A program made the position numbers and the translations under genes. 64,000 bases of DNA, from the NCBI RefSeq assembly GCF_014191875.1, contig NZ_JACHXD010000004.1, forward strand, positions 248,001 to 312,000, written 5' to 3'. Source of the DNA: Pseudoduganella violacea. GTDB lineage: Bacteria > Pseudomonadota > Gammaproteobacteria > Burkholderiales > Burkholderiaceae_D. Numbering within the stretch: the first letter of the stretch is position 1; each line of letters opens with the position of its first letter. This document shows, one piece after another, positions 1-7,230 of this stretch. The notes under the pieces are model-generated. The model searched no databases and was not told the origin of the DNA. It saw only the letters and a list, made by a program, of their open reading frames with translations.

Positions 1-2959
1 GAATGGCGGCAGCGCCACGGGCGGCGGCAGCTACCAGCTGGCGGCGGCCGACGACTGGAATACCGTCGTCACCGGCGGCGATACCAAGGTAGCGGGCGCC
101 CCGCTCAGCGTCAGCGGCGTCAAGCTCCCCGTCATCGGCAGCGCCCAGTACGACGCCGCCAGCGGCATCCTGAAAGTGAGCGGCAACGGCTTCAGCAAAC
201 TGCCGGGTACGGCCAACGACATCATCGCAGGCAAGTTCAGCATCACCGGCGAAGGCGGGGTCAAATACACGCTGGGCAGCAGCGCCAATGTGGACATCAG
301 CAGTAGCAGCGAGTTCAGCATCCAGTTGTCGGCCGAGGACAAGGCGGCCGTCAACCAGATCCTGAACAGCAACGGCAGCAAGTCCACCGGCAACGAGTCC
401 ATCGGCAGCACCGCCTACAAGCTGACGGCGGCCGAAGACTGGGCCGCAGGCGCCGATGCCGCCGTGAACGTGGCCGAAACCGCGGGCAAGGCCATCACCG
501 TCAGCAAAGTGGCGGTTCCCACCATCGCCAGCGCCAAATACGATAGCAGCACCGGCAAGCTGATCGTGACGGGCACCGGCCTGCTCAGCAGCGGCGGCGC
601 CAACAACGACATCCGCGCCAGCGCCTTCTCCCTGACGGGCAAAGGCAATGCGCCATATAAGCTGACCGACACGGCCGATGTGGACATCAGCTCGGGCACC
701 AGCTTCACCCTGGTCCTGGGCGCCAAGGACAAGGCGGCCGTCGACGACCTGCTCGGCCAGCTCGGCGACAAGGCCGGCGACGGCACCGTCTACAATCTGG
801 CAGCCGGAAAAGGCTGGGCGGCGGGCGCCGACGCCGATGTGAACGTGCGCGACGAGACCGGCAACGCCATCATCGTCAAGCACAATACGGCGCCGACGCT
901 GAGCCGCTTTAACGGCGCGGTCGCGCAGAGCGACGAAGACCAGCAGCTTGAAATCAGCCTCGCCACCCTGCAGCAAAAAGGCGATGGCGCCGACAGCGAC
1001 GGCAGCATCGCCGCCTTCGTTGTGAAGAGCATCGGCAGCGGCACCCTGCGCATTGGCGCCAATGCCGACAGCGCGCAAGCCTGGGCCGCCGGCAGCAATG
1101 ACGTGATCGACGCCAACCACAAAGCCTTCTGGACCCCGGCCAAGGACGCCAACGGCAAGGCCATGGGCGCCTTCAGCGTGGTGGCGCGCGATGACGAGGG
1201 TGGCGAATCGGCGGCGGCCGTGGCCGTGACGGTGGACGTCAAACCGGTCAACGATGCGCCGACCGGCAGCATTGCCATTGAAGGTACAGTGACCGTAGGT
1301 CAGACCTTGAGCGTGAAAAACACCGTGGCCGATGCCGACGGCCTGGGCGCCTTCAGCTACCAGTGGCTGGCCGATGGCGTGGCGATCAAGGATGCCAGCG
1401 GCGCTTCGCTGCTGCTGACGGCGGCGCTGCAGGGCAAGGCCATCACCGTCAAGACCACCTACACCGACAAGGCGGGAAATGCCGAGCAAATGCTCTCCAG
1501 CGCCAGCGCCGCCGTCAAGCCGGCGCCAGCTCCGGATAACGGCAATGGCAGCGGCAATGGCAATGGTCCCGTTCTGGTGGATGGCGCCACAGTCCACACC
1601 GGCAGCAGCATCGACGCCAAAGGCAATACCACCACCACCATCCGCATCGACCCGGTAACGGCGGGCCGCCAGGACGACAACAGTTCCAGCAACCGCAACC
1701 TGGCCGACATCCCCGTCGCCAAGGATGCCACTGGCGCCACCCTGCTCGAAATCAGCCTGCCGCAAGGTGTGGGCGTAAGCGCCGAATCGACCACTGGTCT
1801 GACCCTGCGCGAGCAGTTGATCGCCAGCACCAGCGCGCGCCAGAGCGAGGCCAAGCAGCTGGCCCAGTTGATCAGCGACGGCATCGACAAGTACGTGCCG
1901 GGCGTGACCGACCAGAAACAGGTCACGGTGCGAGGTCTGACCCTGAACAGCAGCGACAGCAAGGCGCCGGGCCAGCCCATCGTCATCAGCGGCGCCTCCG
2001 GCACCGGCAATGGCGATCTGGCCCACCCGCTGCGCCAGGAAGCGCTGGTGATCGATACCCAGAAGCTGGCTGAGGGCAGCATCCTCAAGCTGGACAAGGT
2101 GGAATTCGCCATCGTGCTGGGCAAGGCCACCGTCACCAGCGGCAACGATCCCCTGTTCGCCATCGGCGACGGCAGTAGCCAAACCTTCCTGCTCGGCCAG
2201 GGCAGCAGCGTGCAGAGCGGCCCCTTGGCCGACGCGCCTACCGCCACCGCCGCCGTGAAAGGCAGCACGGTGCGCGCCGGCGGCGGCGACGACGTGGTGC
2301 GCGCCAGCGCCGGCAACGACTTGCTGTTCGGCGACGATGGCAATGACCTGCTGTACGGCGCCAATGGCGACGACCTGCTGAATGGCGGCCAGGGCCAGGA
2401 CACCCTGCTCGGCGGCAAAGGTGCCGACACGGCCGTTTTCGCCGGCAACAGCAAGGACTACCAGGTGACCCAGGAATTCGGCAAGTTCACGGTACGCGCG
2501 CTGAACGGCAACGACGGCAGCGACACCCTGATCAATGTCGAGAAGATCCAGTTTGCCGACAAGACCGTCGACATCAGTGGCGCCACCGAAGCCTATGTCC
2601 GCATCGCCACGCTGTACCAGCAGGTACTGCACCGCCAGGCCGACTTCAACGGCTTCCAGTTCTGGGCCAGGCTGTCGAGCGAAGGCATGACGGACGGTCA
2701 GGTGGCGACCAACTTCCTGCGCGCGGCCGAAACCAGGACCGCCACGCAAAAGGATTTCGACACCATGACGAACGCCGGCAAAGTCGATTTCATGTACCAG
2801 ATGCTGCTGGGACGCGAAGGCGAGACAGCCGGCCGCGCCTTCTGGCTGGCCAAACTCGACGGCGGCATGCAGATTAACGATGCCGCCGCCGGCTTCCTGC
2901 ATTCCGCGGAGCTGACGGGCCAGTACCTGAAACCGCAGGGCTGGGACTTCATGGTCTGA
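1..2959 (+). CDS. Large Ig-like repeat / RTX / DUF4214 surface or secreted protein, 5' end outside window
   Basis: The reading frame is already open at base 2, so only the C-terminal part (about 986 residues) is present; the GTG near 176 is internal. In order it shows long Ser/Gly/Asp-rich repeats (about 130 residues each, to base 890), a cadherin/Ig-like stretch, a Gly-Asn-rich linker near 1540, calcium-binding nonapeptide (RTX) repeats of GGxGxD type at about 2278-2420, and a C-terminal DUF4214 domain with two copies of a YQxxLxRxxD-like motif (about 2600-2930). RTX repeats usually mark type I secreted proteins that fold in external calcium; DUF4214 is often seen at the C-terminus of such proteins. 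A role in adhesion or matrix is inferred. No exporter genes are visible nearby. A hairpin terminator follows the TGA. Confidence 0.85.
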   Translation, partial: NGGSATGGGSYQLAAADDWNTVVTGGDTKVAGAPLSVSGVKLPVIGSAQYDAASGILKVSGNGFSKLPGTANDIIAGKFSITGEGGVKYTLGSSANVDISSSSEFSIQLSAEDKAAVNQILNSNGSKSTGNESIGSTAYKLTAAEDWAAGADAAVNVAETAGKAITVSKVAVPTIASAKYDSSTGKLIVTGTGLLSSGGANNDIRASAFSLTGKGNAPYKLTDTADVDISSGTSFTLVLGAKDKAAVDDLLGQLGDKAGDGTVYNLAAGKGWAAGADADVNVRDETGNAIIVKHNTAPTLSRFNGAVAQSDEDQQLEISLATLQQKGDGADSDGSIAAFVVKSIGSGTLRIGANADSAQAWAAGSNDVIDANHKAFWTPAKDANGKAMGAFSVVARDDEGGESAAAVAVTVDVKPVNDAPTGSIAIEGTVTVGQTLSVKNTVADADGLGAFSYQWLADGVAIKDASGASLLLTAALQGKAITVKTTYTDKAGNAEQMLSSASAAVKPAPAPDNGNGSGNGNGPVLVDGATVHTGSSIDAKGNTTTTIRIDPVTAGRQDDNSSSNRNLADIPVAKDATGATLLEISLPQGVGVSAESTTGLTLREQLIASTSARQSEAKQLAQLISDGIDKYVPGVTDQKQVTVRGLTLNSSDSKAPGQPIVISGASGTGNGDLAHPLRQEALVIDTQKLAEGSILKLDKVEFAIVLGKATVTSGNDPLFAIGDGSSQTFLLGQGSSVQSGPLADAPTATAAVKGSTVRAGGGDDVVRASAGNDLLFGDDGNDLLYGANGDDLLNGGQGQDTLLGGKGADTAVFAGNSKDYQVTQEFGKFTVRALNGNDGSDTLINVEKIQFADKTVDISGATEAYVRIATLYQQVLHRQADFNGFQFWARLSSEGMTDGQVATNFLRAAETRTATQKDFDTMTNAGKVDFMYQMLLGREGETAGRAFWLAKLDGGMQINDAAAGFLHSAELTGQYLKPQGWDFMV
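139..890 (+). repeat. Tandem protein-coding repeat, two full units of about 130 codons
   Basis: Unit 1 (about 139-523) and unit 2 (about 523-890) share the same order of motifs: A-x-Y-D-x-x-[ST]-G-x-L-x-V, then N-D-I, then V-D-I-S-S, then D-K-A-A-V, then W-A-A-G-A-D. The tail of a further unit (ending in a W after D-D) lies at the left edge, so more copies probably lie upstream. The units differ at many bases, so this is an old duplication. Confidence 0.75.
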
Positions 2960-2970
2960 CCCGCCTAAAA

Positions 2971-2996
2971 CCGGGAGGCCACAACCTCCCGGTTTG
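2971..2996 (+). terminator. Rho-independent terminator of the RTX gene
   Basis: An 8-bp perfect stem, CCGGGAGG (2971-2978) with CCTCCCGG (2985-2992), has a 6-base loop and a short T run, 12 bases after the stop codon. The complementary A run before the stem might let it work on the other strand as well. Confidence 0.7.
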
Positions 2997-3069
2997 CATG
3001 GACATGCTAGTCAAAATCGTCGGCCAAATCATGATGGCGCGGCTCAACAATCTTCTGTAGCCGCAAATG

Positions 3070-3095
3070 AAAAAGGCCAATCGATTGATTGGCCT
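3070..3095 (-). terminator. Hairpin terminator, probably the original tRNA-Pro terminator
   Basis: GGCCAATC (3075-3082) pairs with GATTGGCC (3087-3094) around a 4-base loop. Read on the minus strand it is followed by five T residues. It lies just beyond the displaced tRNA-Pro 3' fragment, where the terminator of the undisturbed tRNA gene would be expected. It was probably separated from the gene by the island. Confidence 0.6.
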
Positions 3096-3098
3096 CTC

Positions 3099-3156
3099 TC
3101 ATTGAATCTAATGGTCGGGGCGAGAAGATTCGAACTTCCGCCCCCCTGCCCCCCAT
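3099..3156. repeat. Left attachment-site repeat of the island (tRNA-Pro 3' fragment)
   Basis: This stretch matches 9261-9318 at 56 of 58 positions; the first 42 bases are identical and the two differences are at 3141 and 3150. It covers the CCA end, acceptor arm, T-arm, variable region and anticodon arm of tRNA-Pro up to the anticodon loop, then diverges. A partial tRNA copy at the far end of a segment with a tyrosine recombinase is the usual mark of integration into a tRNA 3' end. It cannot encode a whole tRNA. Confidence 0.9.
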
Positions 3157-3285
3157 CCCGGCACTCAAAATCCCATTTCGCCTTTAGATAAAGGCGTTCT
3201 ACTTCTGCGAAGGTAAAATACAGTAGTTGACCAACAGTGCCGATTGCCCCGAGCATTTTGAAATTTTGAACGAGTTTTATCTCGC

Positions 3286-3932
3286 TTACCAGGGCAGTTT
3301 CATGTCCATTTCGGACACCACCGGCACCGATTCCTTGATGTAGATTTCGGTCGTGCTGCCGTCGACGTGCACAAGCCTATCCTGGATGGTCTGCTTGCTC
3401 TTTCCCTTCTTCGCGGCGTCGGTGGCTCCGAGCGCACGCAGACCCTTGAACTGCACGTCCTCGGTGATCTTGGCACGCTCCCCTTCCTGTCCCACATCGA
3501 GAACAGGCCATTTTTTCGAATACGGCTTGCCTGCGTGCTTCTTGGAGCGCGTCAGCTTGGGGACCAGTGGCGCGTCATCACGCCCTTCACCTGGAACTCT
3601 TCGAAGTCGTCCGCAATGAGATTGAGGTAGGCGGAATACTGCTTCTGCACTTCTTCACTGTACCGCCCCAGCTTGCGTATCTTGAACTCCTGGCATAGGT
3701 GGGGAATGTCCGCCTTGTCGCACTGGCGCTCACCCAGCAGCTTACCCAGGGCGACCAACATGGCGGCCTCTCCATTCCCTTCGCCAGTGCCCAGGCCGGC
3801 CAGCCGTATCCAGAACTTCATTTTGCCGTCGGACGGATCTCGGATTTTTTCGGGCAACAAGAATTTGTAGGCGTTGGCCTTGACGTAGAACCGTGCAGGC
3901 AGACCACAGTTGGTTTTGCGCTTGCGGCTCAT
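3286..3932 (-). pseudogene. Tyrosine recombinase (integrase), internally deleted
   Basis: Two reading frames on the minus strand are homologous to the two ends of the full-length integrase at 8003-9187. The first (start 3932, open to about 3552) matches its N-terminal 126 residues, with the same RKRKTN start and N-terminal DNA-binding region. The second (about 3495-3286) matches its C-terminal 65 residues, with a GATDAA motif, LVH, an active-site-type IYIK tyrosine and a final LPW. About 200 central residues, including the first catalytic arginine region, are missing and the frame changes at the junction. It therefore cannot be an active recombinase. Unlike the intact copy, it keeps an arginine in the HxxR position (KGLR). 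The DUF4224-like gene upstream overlaps its start by 4 bases. Confidence 0.85.
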
Positions 3933-4132
3933 TTTCCGGACGATTTCAAAGTGGGGCCAGGCGCGGCCAGGTTCGCCGTCGGCGCCATGGTGTGCATGCG
4001 CAGCACGCAGACGGTGTTATCGTGCCGGCGGCGCGCCGGGATGCCGAGTTCTTTCAGGGCGCGCAGCTGCTCGTGGGCACGCCGATAGTGCGTGATATCG
4101 TAAATTCCCTCGGGGATCAGCTCTGTTTTCAT
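3929..4132 (-). CDS. DUF4224-like integrase-associated protein
   Basis: A 67-residue protein whose first 45 residues (a short helix, then LRALKELGIPARRR and V-L-R) resemble DUF4224, a small predicted DNA-binding module often found directly upstream of phage-type integrases. Its stop overlaps the start of the integrase remnant in an ATGA, as in intact modules. The last 20 residues are Ala/Pro/Ser-rich. It may be an excisionase-like or regulatory partner of the integrase, but that is inference. With its partner broken it is probably a relic. Confidence 0.55.
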   Translation of the reverse strand: MKTELIPEGIYDITHYRRAHEQLRALKELGIPARRRHDNTVCVLRMHTMAPTANLAAPGPTLKSSGK

Positions 4133-4233
4133 CGCTTCCTCACTTTACATTGTATGCACACCACCTGCTCACCTTCAAACTGGGCGACCGACCGACGCCT
4201 TCGGCAAACCACGCACACCCGCTGCGGCGACAC
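4129..4233 (-). CDS. Predicted 34-residue zinc-knuckle microprotein
   Basis: A short frame from a GTG at 4233-4231 reads 34 residues with CVVC at 7-10 and CIQC at 26-29, a CxxC-x15-CxxC pattern typical of small zinc ribbons, surrounded by arginines and lysines. Its TGA overlaps the ATG of the DUF4224-like gene in an ATGA, so the two could be translationally coupled. An in-frame stop lies two codons upstream of the GTG and no good ribosome binding site is visible, so the start is uncertain. It may be the remaining end of a longer protein. Confidence 0.45.
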   Translation of the reverse strand: MSPQRVCVVCRRRRSVAQFEGEQVVCIQCKVRKR

Positions 4234-4352
4234 ATATCAGGGGCAACTGGCCCGGTTCGACGCGGTGCTGGCCGCGTGATGTTGCGGCGTGGCGCATTTT
4301 TTTACTTCGTCGGCCTGCATGCTATCCTCGCTTTTTTCTGACGGAGACCCAT

Positions 4353-4601
4353 ATGACTTATCCAAAGCAACTCGAATATCGAAAAGCGGTACTCGAAAAC
4401 GGTTACACCATTTACTACGAAGCTCATGAAACCAGCGACGGAACGAAATGGATGGGTTCTTATAAAGTGCTCAAGGCTTCTCTGGTATTGATCGGGGCTG
4501 CTGTCGGAAACACGTTTGACTCGGAGGCAGAGGCTGAATTGCATGCACATGACTTGGCAGTCGAATACGTGGAAAAACACGTCGCCGAGAGTCAAGACTG
4601 A
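4353..4601 (+). CDS. Hypothetical protein, 82 residues, island cargo
   Basis: The ATG is preceded by an ACGGAG ribosome binding site at suitable distance. The protein is soluble, with two short predicted strands (ENGYTIYYEAHE, KWMGSYKV), a small hydrophobic patch, then an Ala/Glu/His-rich helix (EAEAELHAHDLAVEYVEKH). I do not recognise the family. The first gene pointing right after the leftward integrase module, it is separated from that module by about 120 bases that probably hold its promoter. Confidence 0.55.
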   Translation: MTYPKQLEYRKAVLENGYTIYYEAHETSDGTKWMGSYKVLKASLVLIGAAVGNTFDSEAEAELHAHDLAVEYVEKHVAESQD

Positions 4602-4678
4602 ACACCTCCTGAGATGGCTATTGCATTCCGCCACCTCGCCGTCAGCCAACCTCTCATATCGCGCCATTCGGAGTGCGC

Positions 4679-4882
4679 ATGCAGCCCGAGCTGAGGGCGC
4701 ACCTTGAGAGCGCCGCAGAGCACTCAGGGCGCTCGATGAATGCGGAAATTGTGGCAAGACTTGAGCAAACCTTCGCGCCGCAAAAAACGAGCAGTGTTCC
4801 AGAGCGGCGAAAATTAGAGCTGGTTGCGGAGTATGCTTCCTGGTGCGATCGACACTCTCGTGATGTCCTCAAATCGTTCTAG
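4679..4882 (+). CDS. Arc-like ribbon-helix-helix DNA-binding protein
   Basis: The sequence MQPELRAHLE followed by GRSMNAEIVARLEQTF is the classic Arc/MetJ-type ribbon-helix-helix pattern: residues 1-10 end the first helix and residues 17-30 form the second. The ATG at 4679 has GGAG five bases upstream; a GTG at 4673 is also in frame. Neither start includes a full N-terminal DNA-contact strand; the frame stays open back to 4613 without an ATG, GTG or TTG, so the N-terminus may be eroded or use a rare start. Such proteins are usually dimeric repressors in phages and islands. Confidence 0.6.
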   Translation: MQPELRAHLESAAEHSGRSMNAEIVARLEQTFAPQKTSSVPERRKLELVAEYASWCDRHSRDVLKSF

Positions 4883-5594
4883 GATTTTGCAAAGGCTTAT
4901 TCCAATGCGGCCTTCAATCCGAATAGCGACATTGAATTTGTTGGTGATATCGGGGTTGTTAACGCTGCATACCTCAGCGAACTCTATGCAACCTGGGTCA
5001 TGGAGCGCCCATCCCGCTTCCCGCACCTAGGCGACAGCGGCGGACGATCATCTGCCGGGCGTGACCTCTATGACCTCGTGAAGCTGATCGCTGAAGAATC
5101 TCACCGGCGCGGCGTCGGTGTGACTGTTACCTTCACCGCGCCAGGCGTTGAGTCTGAAAAGCAGAAGGCCCATCGGCGCTTAGTTCGCCGAAGCGGTCTT
5201 CAAAAAAACTCCCCAAGGTTAGATAAACTAACCCCAGGGCATCCCCGAATCAGGGACTCCTTTGCGCCTCTTCATTGCCGCGGCCTGGGCCTGGTCGAGC
5301 ACATCAATTCATCTGTTCTTGAACTATGTCGGCCCGACGCCCCGACGATGCTTTCAGCACATCATCTGCTCATCGGTGAGCGGGTTCAAAAAGCTACAGA
5401 GTGCAATAGTAGTTGCTTAGGTGCAGACATTCATGCGGTGAAACGTTATACTTTCACCATGCTCATTCCCCCTCCCTTGCTGCCAGCAATAGCTCAGCCA
5501 CATGCCGGAAATCCGGTCCTGGCCGCCAAGGTCTGCGCACTGGAGGCTGCTCACTCCCTTCAACGTCAATGCACGCACAACTTGAGGCATCACA
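4883..5594. other. 712 bases with no confident gene
   Basis: The plus-strand frame of the Arc-like gene continues open after its TAG at 4880 to about 5620. The first 110 codons look more protein-like (charged and amphipathic, around 5050-5180) than the remainder, which reads as Cys/His/Pro-rich noise. There is no clear ribosome binding site for the ATG at 5000 and no family I recognise. I read the stretch as decayed coding DNA of the island. The last bases lead into the toxin promoter. Confidence 0.4.
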
Positions 5595-5621
5595 TTGACG
5601 ATATACCGACTGCGGTATAAT
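5595..5621 (+). promoter_or_regulatory. Promoter and palindromic operator of the toxin-antitoxin operon
   Basis: TTGACG (5595-5600) and a perfect TATAAT (5616-5621) are separated by 15 bases. An inverted repeat, ATACC-N6-GGTAT (5604-5619), lies between and over the -10 box, where an HTH antitoxin would autorepress. The -10 box overlaps the ATG at 5620, so a transcript from this promoter would begin after that codon. Confidence 0.6.
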
Positions 5622-6075
5622 GTTCAATCTAAGGACGCAACCAGAAGCCGCTGCCGACTTGCTCTCAATGGTGAAGCAAGGTGGGGCCTCAGCAACCCAC
5701 GCCATGCGCATCGCGGCGATGATCGATGAGGTAAAAAAATCGGAAGAACTCTTGAACAATCTCCACACGGAGAGTTTCAGCGTCGATGACTTCGAGGTCG
5801 GGAAGTATTTAGAGTTTTGGAACGACGGGATTGACCTGTGGAAGATCAAACCTTTTAACTTTGACGAGTTGCACAAAAAATGGCACTCAATTCCGTACCG
5901 CATTTTGTATGCGTACGATATTCAATGCACCACATTTCGAATTCTCGGGATAGTTCCTCGCAGTTTCAACTATGACGCCAATCATGCACTCACAAAACGG
6001 ATTATTAAAACCTACATTGATTTGGGACTCCCAAGGCATAAGGTCATTAAACCAACCAAGCGTATCAACAAATGA
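5620..6075 (+). CDS. RelE/HigB-type toxin (putative mRNA interferase)
   Basis: The C-terminal half has the RelE/ParE-superfamily pattern: W-H-S-I-P-Y-R-I-L-Y-A-Y-D, then R-I-L-G-I-V-P-R-S-F-N-Y, then A-L-T-K-R-I-I. The N-terminal half is a helical extension (E-V-K-K-S-E-E-L-L). Toxins of this group usually cleave mRNA at the ribosome and are held by the neighbouring antitoxin. The toxin-first order followed by an HTH antitoxin matches HigBA-like systems. The frame starts with ATG at 5620, but this overlaps the -10 box; an ATG at 5668 or TTG at 5659 is more likely to be used, giving about 135-138 residues. The DNA is AT-richer than the chromosome around it, a sign of transfer. Confidence 0.65.
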   Translation: MFNLRTQPEAAADLLSMVKQGGASATHAMRIAAMIDEVKKSEELLNNLHTESFSVDDFEVGKYLEFWNDGIDLWKIKPFNFDELHKKWHSIPYRILYAYDIQCTTFRILGIVPRSFNYDANHALTKRIIKTYIDLGLPRHKVIKPTKRINK

Positions 6076-6076
6076 G

Positions 6077-6436
6077 TTGAAGCATCGGCAAGTTGCAACT
6101 ATCAAAGCTGAGCGTCATGACCTATCTCTTGATTCGGATGAATTAATCTCCATGCTGACAGCAGCCGCGGGAAGTGAAAAGCCGATCGAAAACGCTCGAA
6201 AATGGCTTTCGAGTGGTTGGCACCAACAGGGCGGCCTTAAGGCAATCCGGCTTGCGCTGGGAATGTCACAAGCCCAACTGGCTAGCGCATCGGGCATGTT
6301 GCAACCCCACATTAGCGACATCGAGAACGGTAAGAGACGGCCCGAATACAACAATGCATTTGAAATCGCAACCGCCTTGAACTTAACCGTGCCAGAGTTT
6401 TACGATGCATTTGATAAATCAAAGGGCGAAAAATGA
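6077..6436 (+). CDS. XRE-family HTH antitoxin
   Basis: The C-terminal 75 residues form a clear XRE/Cro helix-turn-helix: GLKAIRLALGMSQAQLA, then QPHISDIENGKRRPE, then IATALNLTVPEF. The upstream segment (DLSLDSDELISML) would be the toxin-binding or linker part. The frame extends back inside the toxin gene, but the TTG at 6077, one base after the toxin stop, gives a sensible 119-residue protein; an ATG at 6152 is the other option. It should neutralise the toxin and repress the operon through the palindrome at 5604-5619. Its stop overlaps the next start in an ATGA. Confidence 0.7.
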   Translation: MKHRQVATIKAERHDLSLDSDELISMLTAAAGSEKPIENARKWLSSGWHQQGGLKAIRLALGMSQAQLASASGMLQPHISDIENGKRRPEYNNAFEIATALNLTVPEFYDAFDKSKGEK

Positions 6437-6951
6437 CTCCTGTCGTAAATGTTATATATTGCGACGATATCCGCGAGGAAGTGGGGGGTAAGTCCTCCTT
6501 GATGGGCGTTTACAATTCTGAATTTCGGTCTAATAACATGCCATTTGTTATTCCGAAGCTATGCATGCAGATTCATATCAGGGTGCCCGTTGAAATGCCG
6601 CCTATTGACTTAAAGCTAGACATTGTAATTGGGGACACCCTTCTCGGCCAATCCTTTATTGGCAAGAGCGAGGTCCAACAAATGCTCGAGGAAATGGCAA
6701 ACGGCGATATGAAGTTCGTTGTAATCGGTTTTATTTTCACTCATTTCCAGCTAGTCATAGAAAACGACACAAAAATAAGAGTTGTCGCGACCCTTGGTGA
6801 GGAGAGATACACGGGAAATGGATTGAAGATTTGCAAGTTCGCAGCGCCTGACACTATAACTAGCGCAACATCACCCCGCAAGCCGCTGCCTAAGCCCGCA
6901 AGGACCAAATCGCGTCCGGCAGTACCTAAAAAGGCCGCAAGTTCACAGTAG
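6433..6951 (+). CDS. DUF6941-like protein, third gene of the toxin-antitoxin operon
   Basis: 172 residues. The N-terminus (VIYCDDIREEVGGKSSLMGVY, with PKLCMQI further on) resembles DUF6941, a family of unknown function with a predicted beta-sandwich. The body continues as alternating strands to about residue 140, followed by a basic Pro/Lys/Ala-rich tail (RKPLPKPARTKSRP) that could bind nucleic acid or be disordered. The start overlaps the antitoxin stop by 4 bases, so it is probably coupled to it. A third gene in a toxin-antitoxin operon may be a chaperone, a sensor or only co-transferred cargo; the sequence does not decide. Confidence 0.6.
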   Translation: MTPVVNVIYCDDIREEVGGKSSLMGVYNSEFRSNNMPFVIPKLCMQIHIRVPVEMPPIDLKLDIVIGDTLLGQSFIGKSEVQQMLEEMANGDMKFVVIGFIFTHFQLVIENDTKIRVVATLGEERYTGNGLKICKFAAPDTITSATSPRKPLPKPARTKSRPAVPKKAASSQ

Positions 6952-6996
6952 CTCTAATCGAATTTCGAGACCATGGAAAAATGAGATGCGCCATTG

Positions 6997-7182
6997 TCAC
7001 CACCGCACCAGCTGCAGAGCCTGCTCCTCGGTAAAGCCCTCGGCGACCAGCGCCAGGAATTTCACCCGGGCCACGCGCGCCATAGTTCGATGAAATTCAA
7101 TATGGCCGGCCCAGTTTTCTGTAATGGTGCGAATCGCCTGCGCCATAGCCACCTGCGGCTTGTCTTCGTCTTTCGGTTTCAT
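6997..7182 (-). CDS. Small phage-type protein, 61 residues
   Basis: The minus-strand ATG at 7182 has a strong AAGGATGAAGG leader. The protein is helical and acidic/amphipathic: AQAIRTITENWAGHIEFHRTMA, then KFLALVAEGFTEEQALQLV. Proteins of this length and pattern occur next to antirepressor genes in prophages, but I cannot name a function. It lies downstream of the broken antirepressor on the same strand and converges on the DUF6941-like gene. Confidence 0.5.
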   Translation of the reverse strand: MKPKDEDKPQVAMAQAIRTITENWAGHIEFHRTMARVARVKFLALVAEGFTEEQALQLVRW

Positions 7183-7230
7183 CCTTCATCCTTTCGTTGA
7201 ACGCGCCGGCGCGATGCCGGCGCCAAGTCC

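Noticed and set aside
3099..3185. A second tRNA-Pro gene at the left end of the island
   Set aside because: Only the 3' half matches; the D-arm and 5' acceptor strand are absent, so it is an attachment-site remnant.
5000..5620. A 206-residue open frame as a real gene
   Set aside because: It has no ribosome binding site at the ATG, no known domain and a Cys/His/Pro-rich second half, and it runs through the toxin promoter. It is listed as an unassigned stretch.
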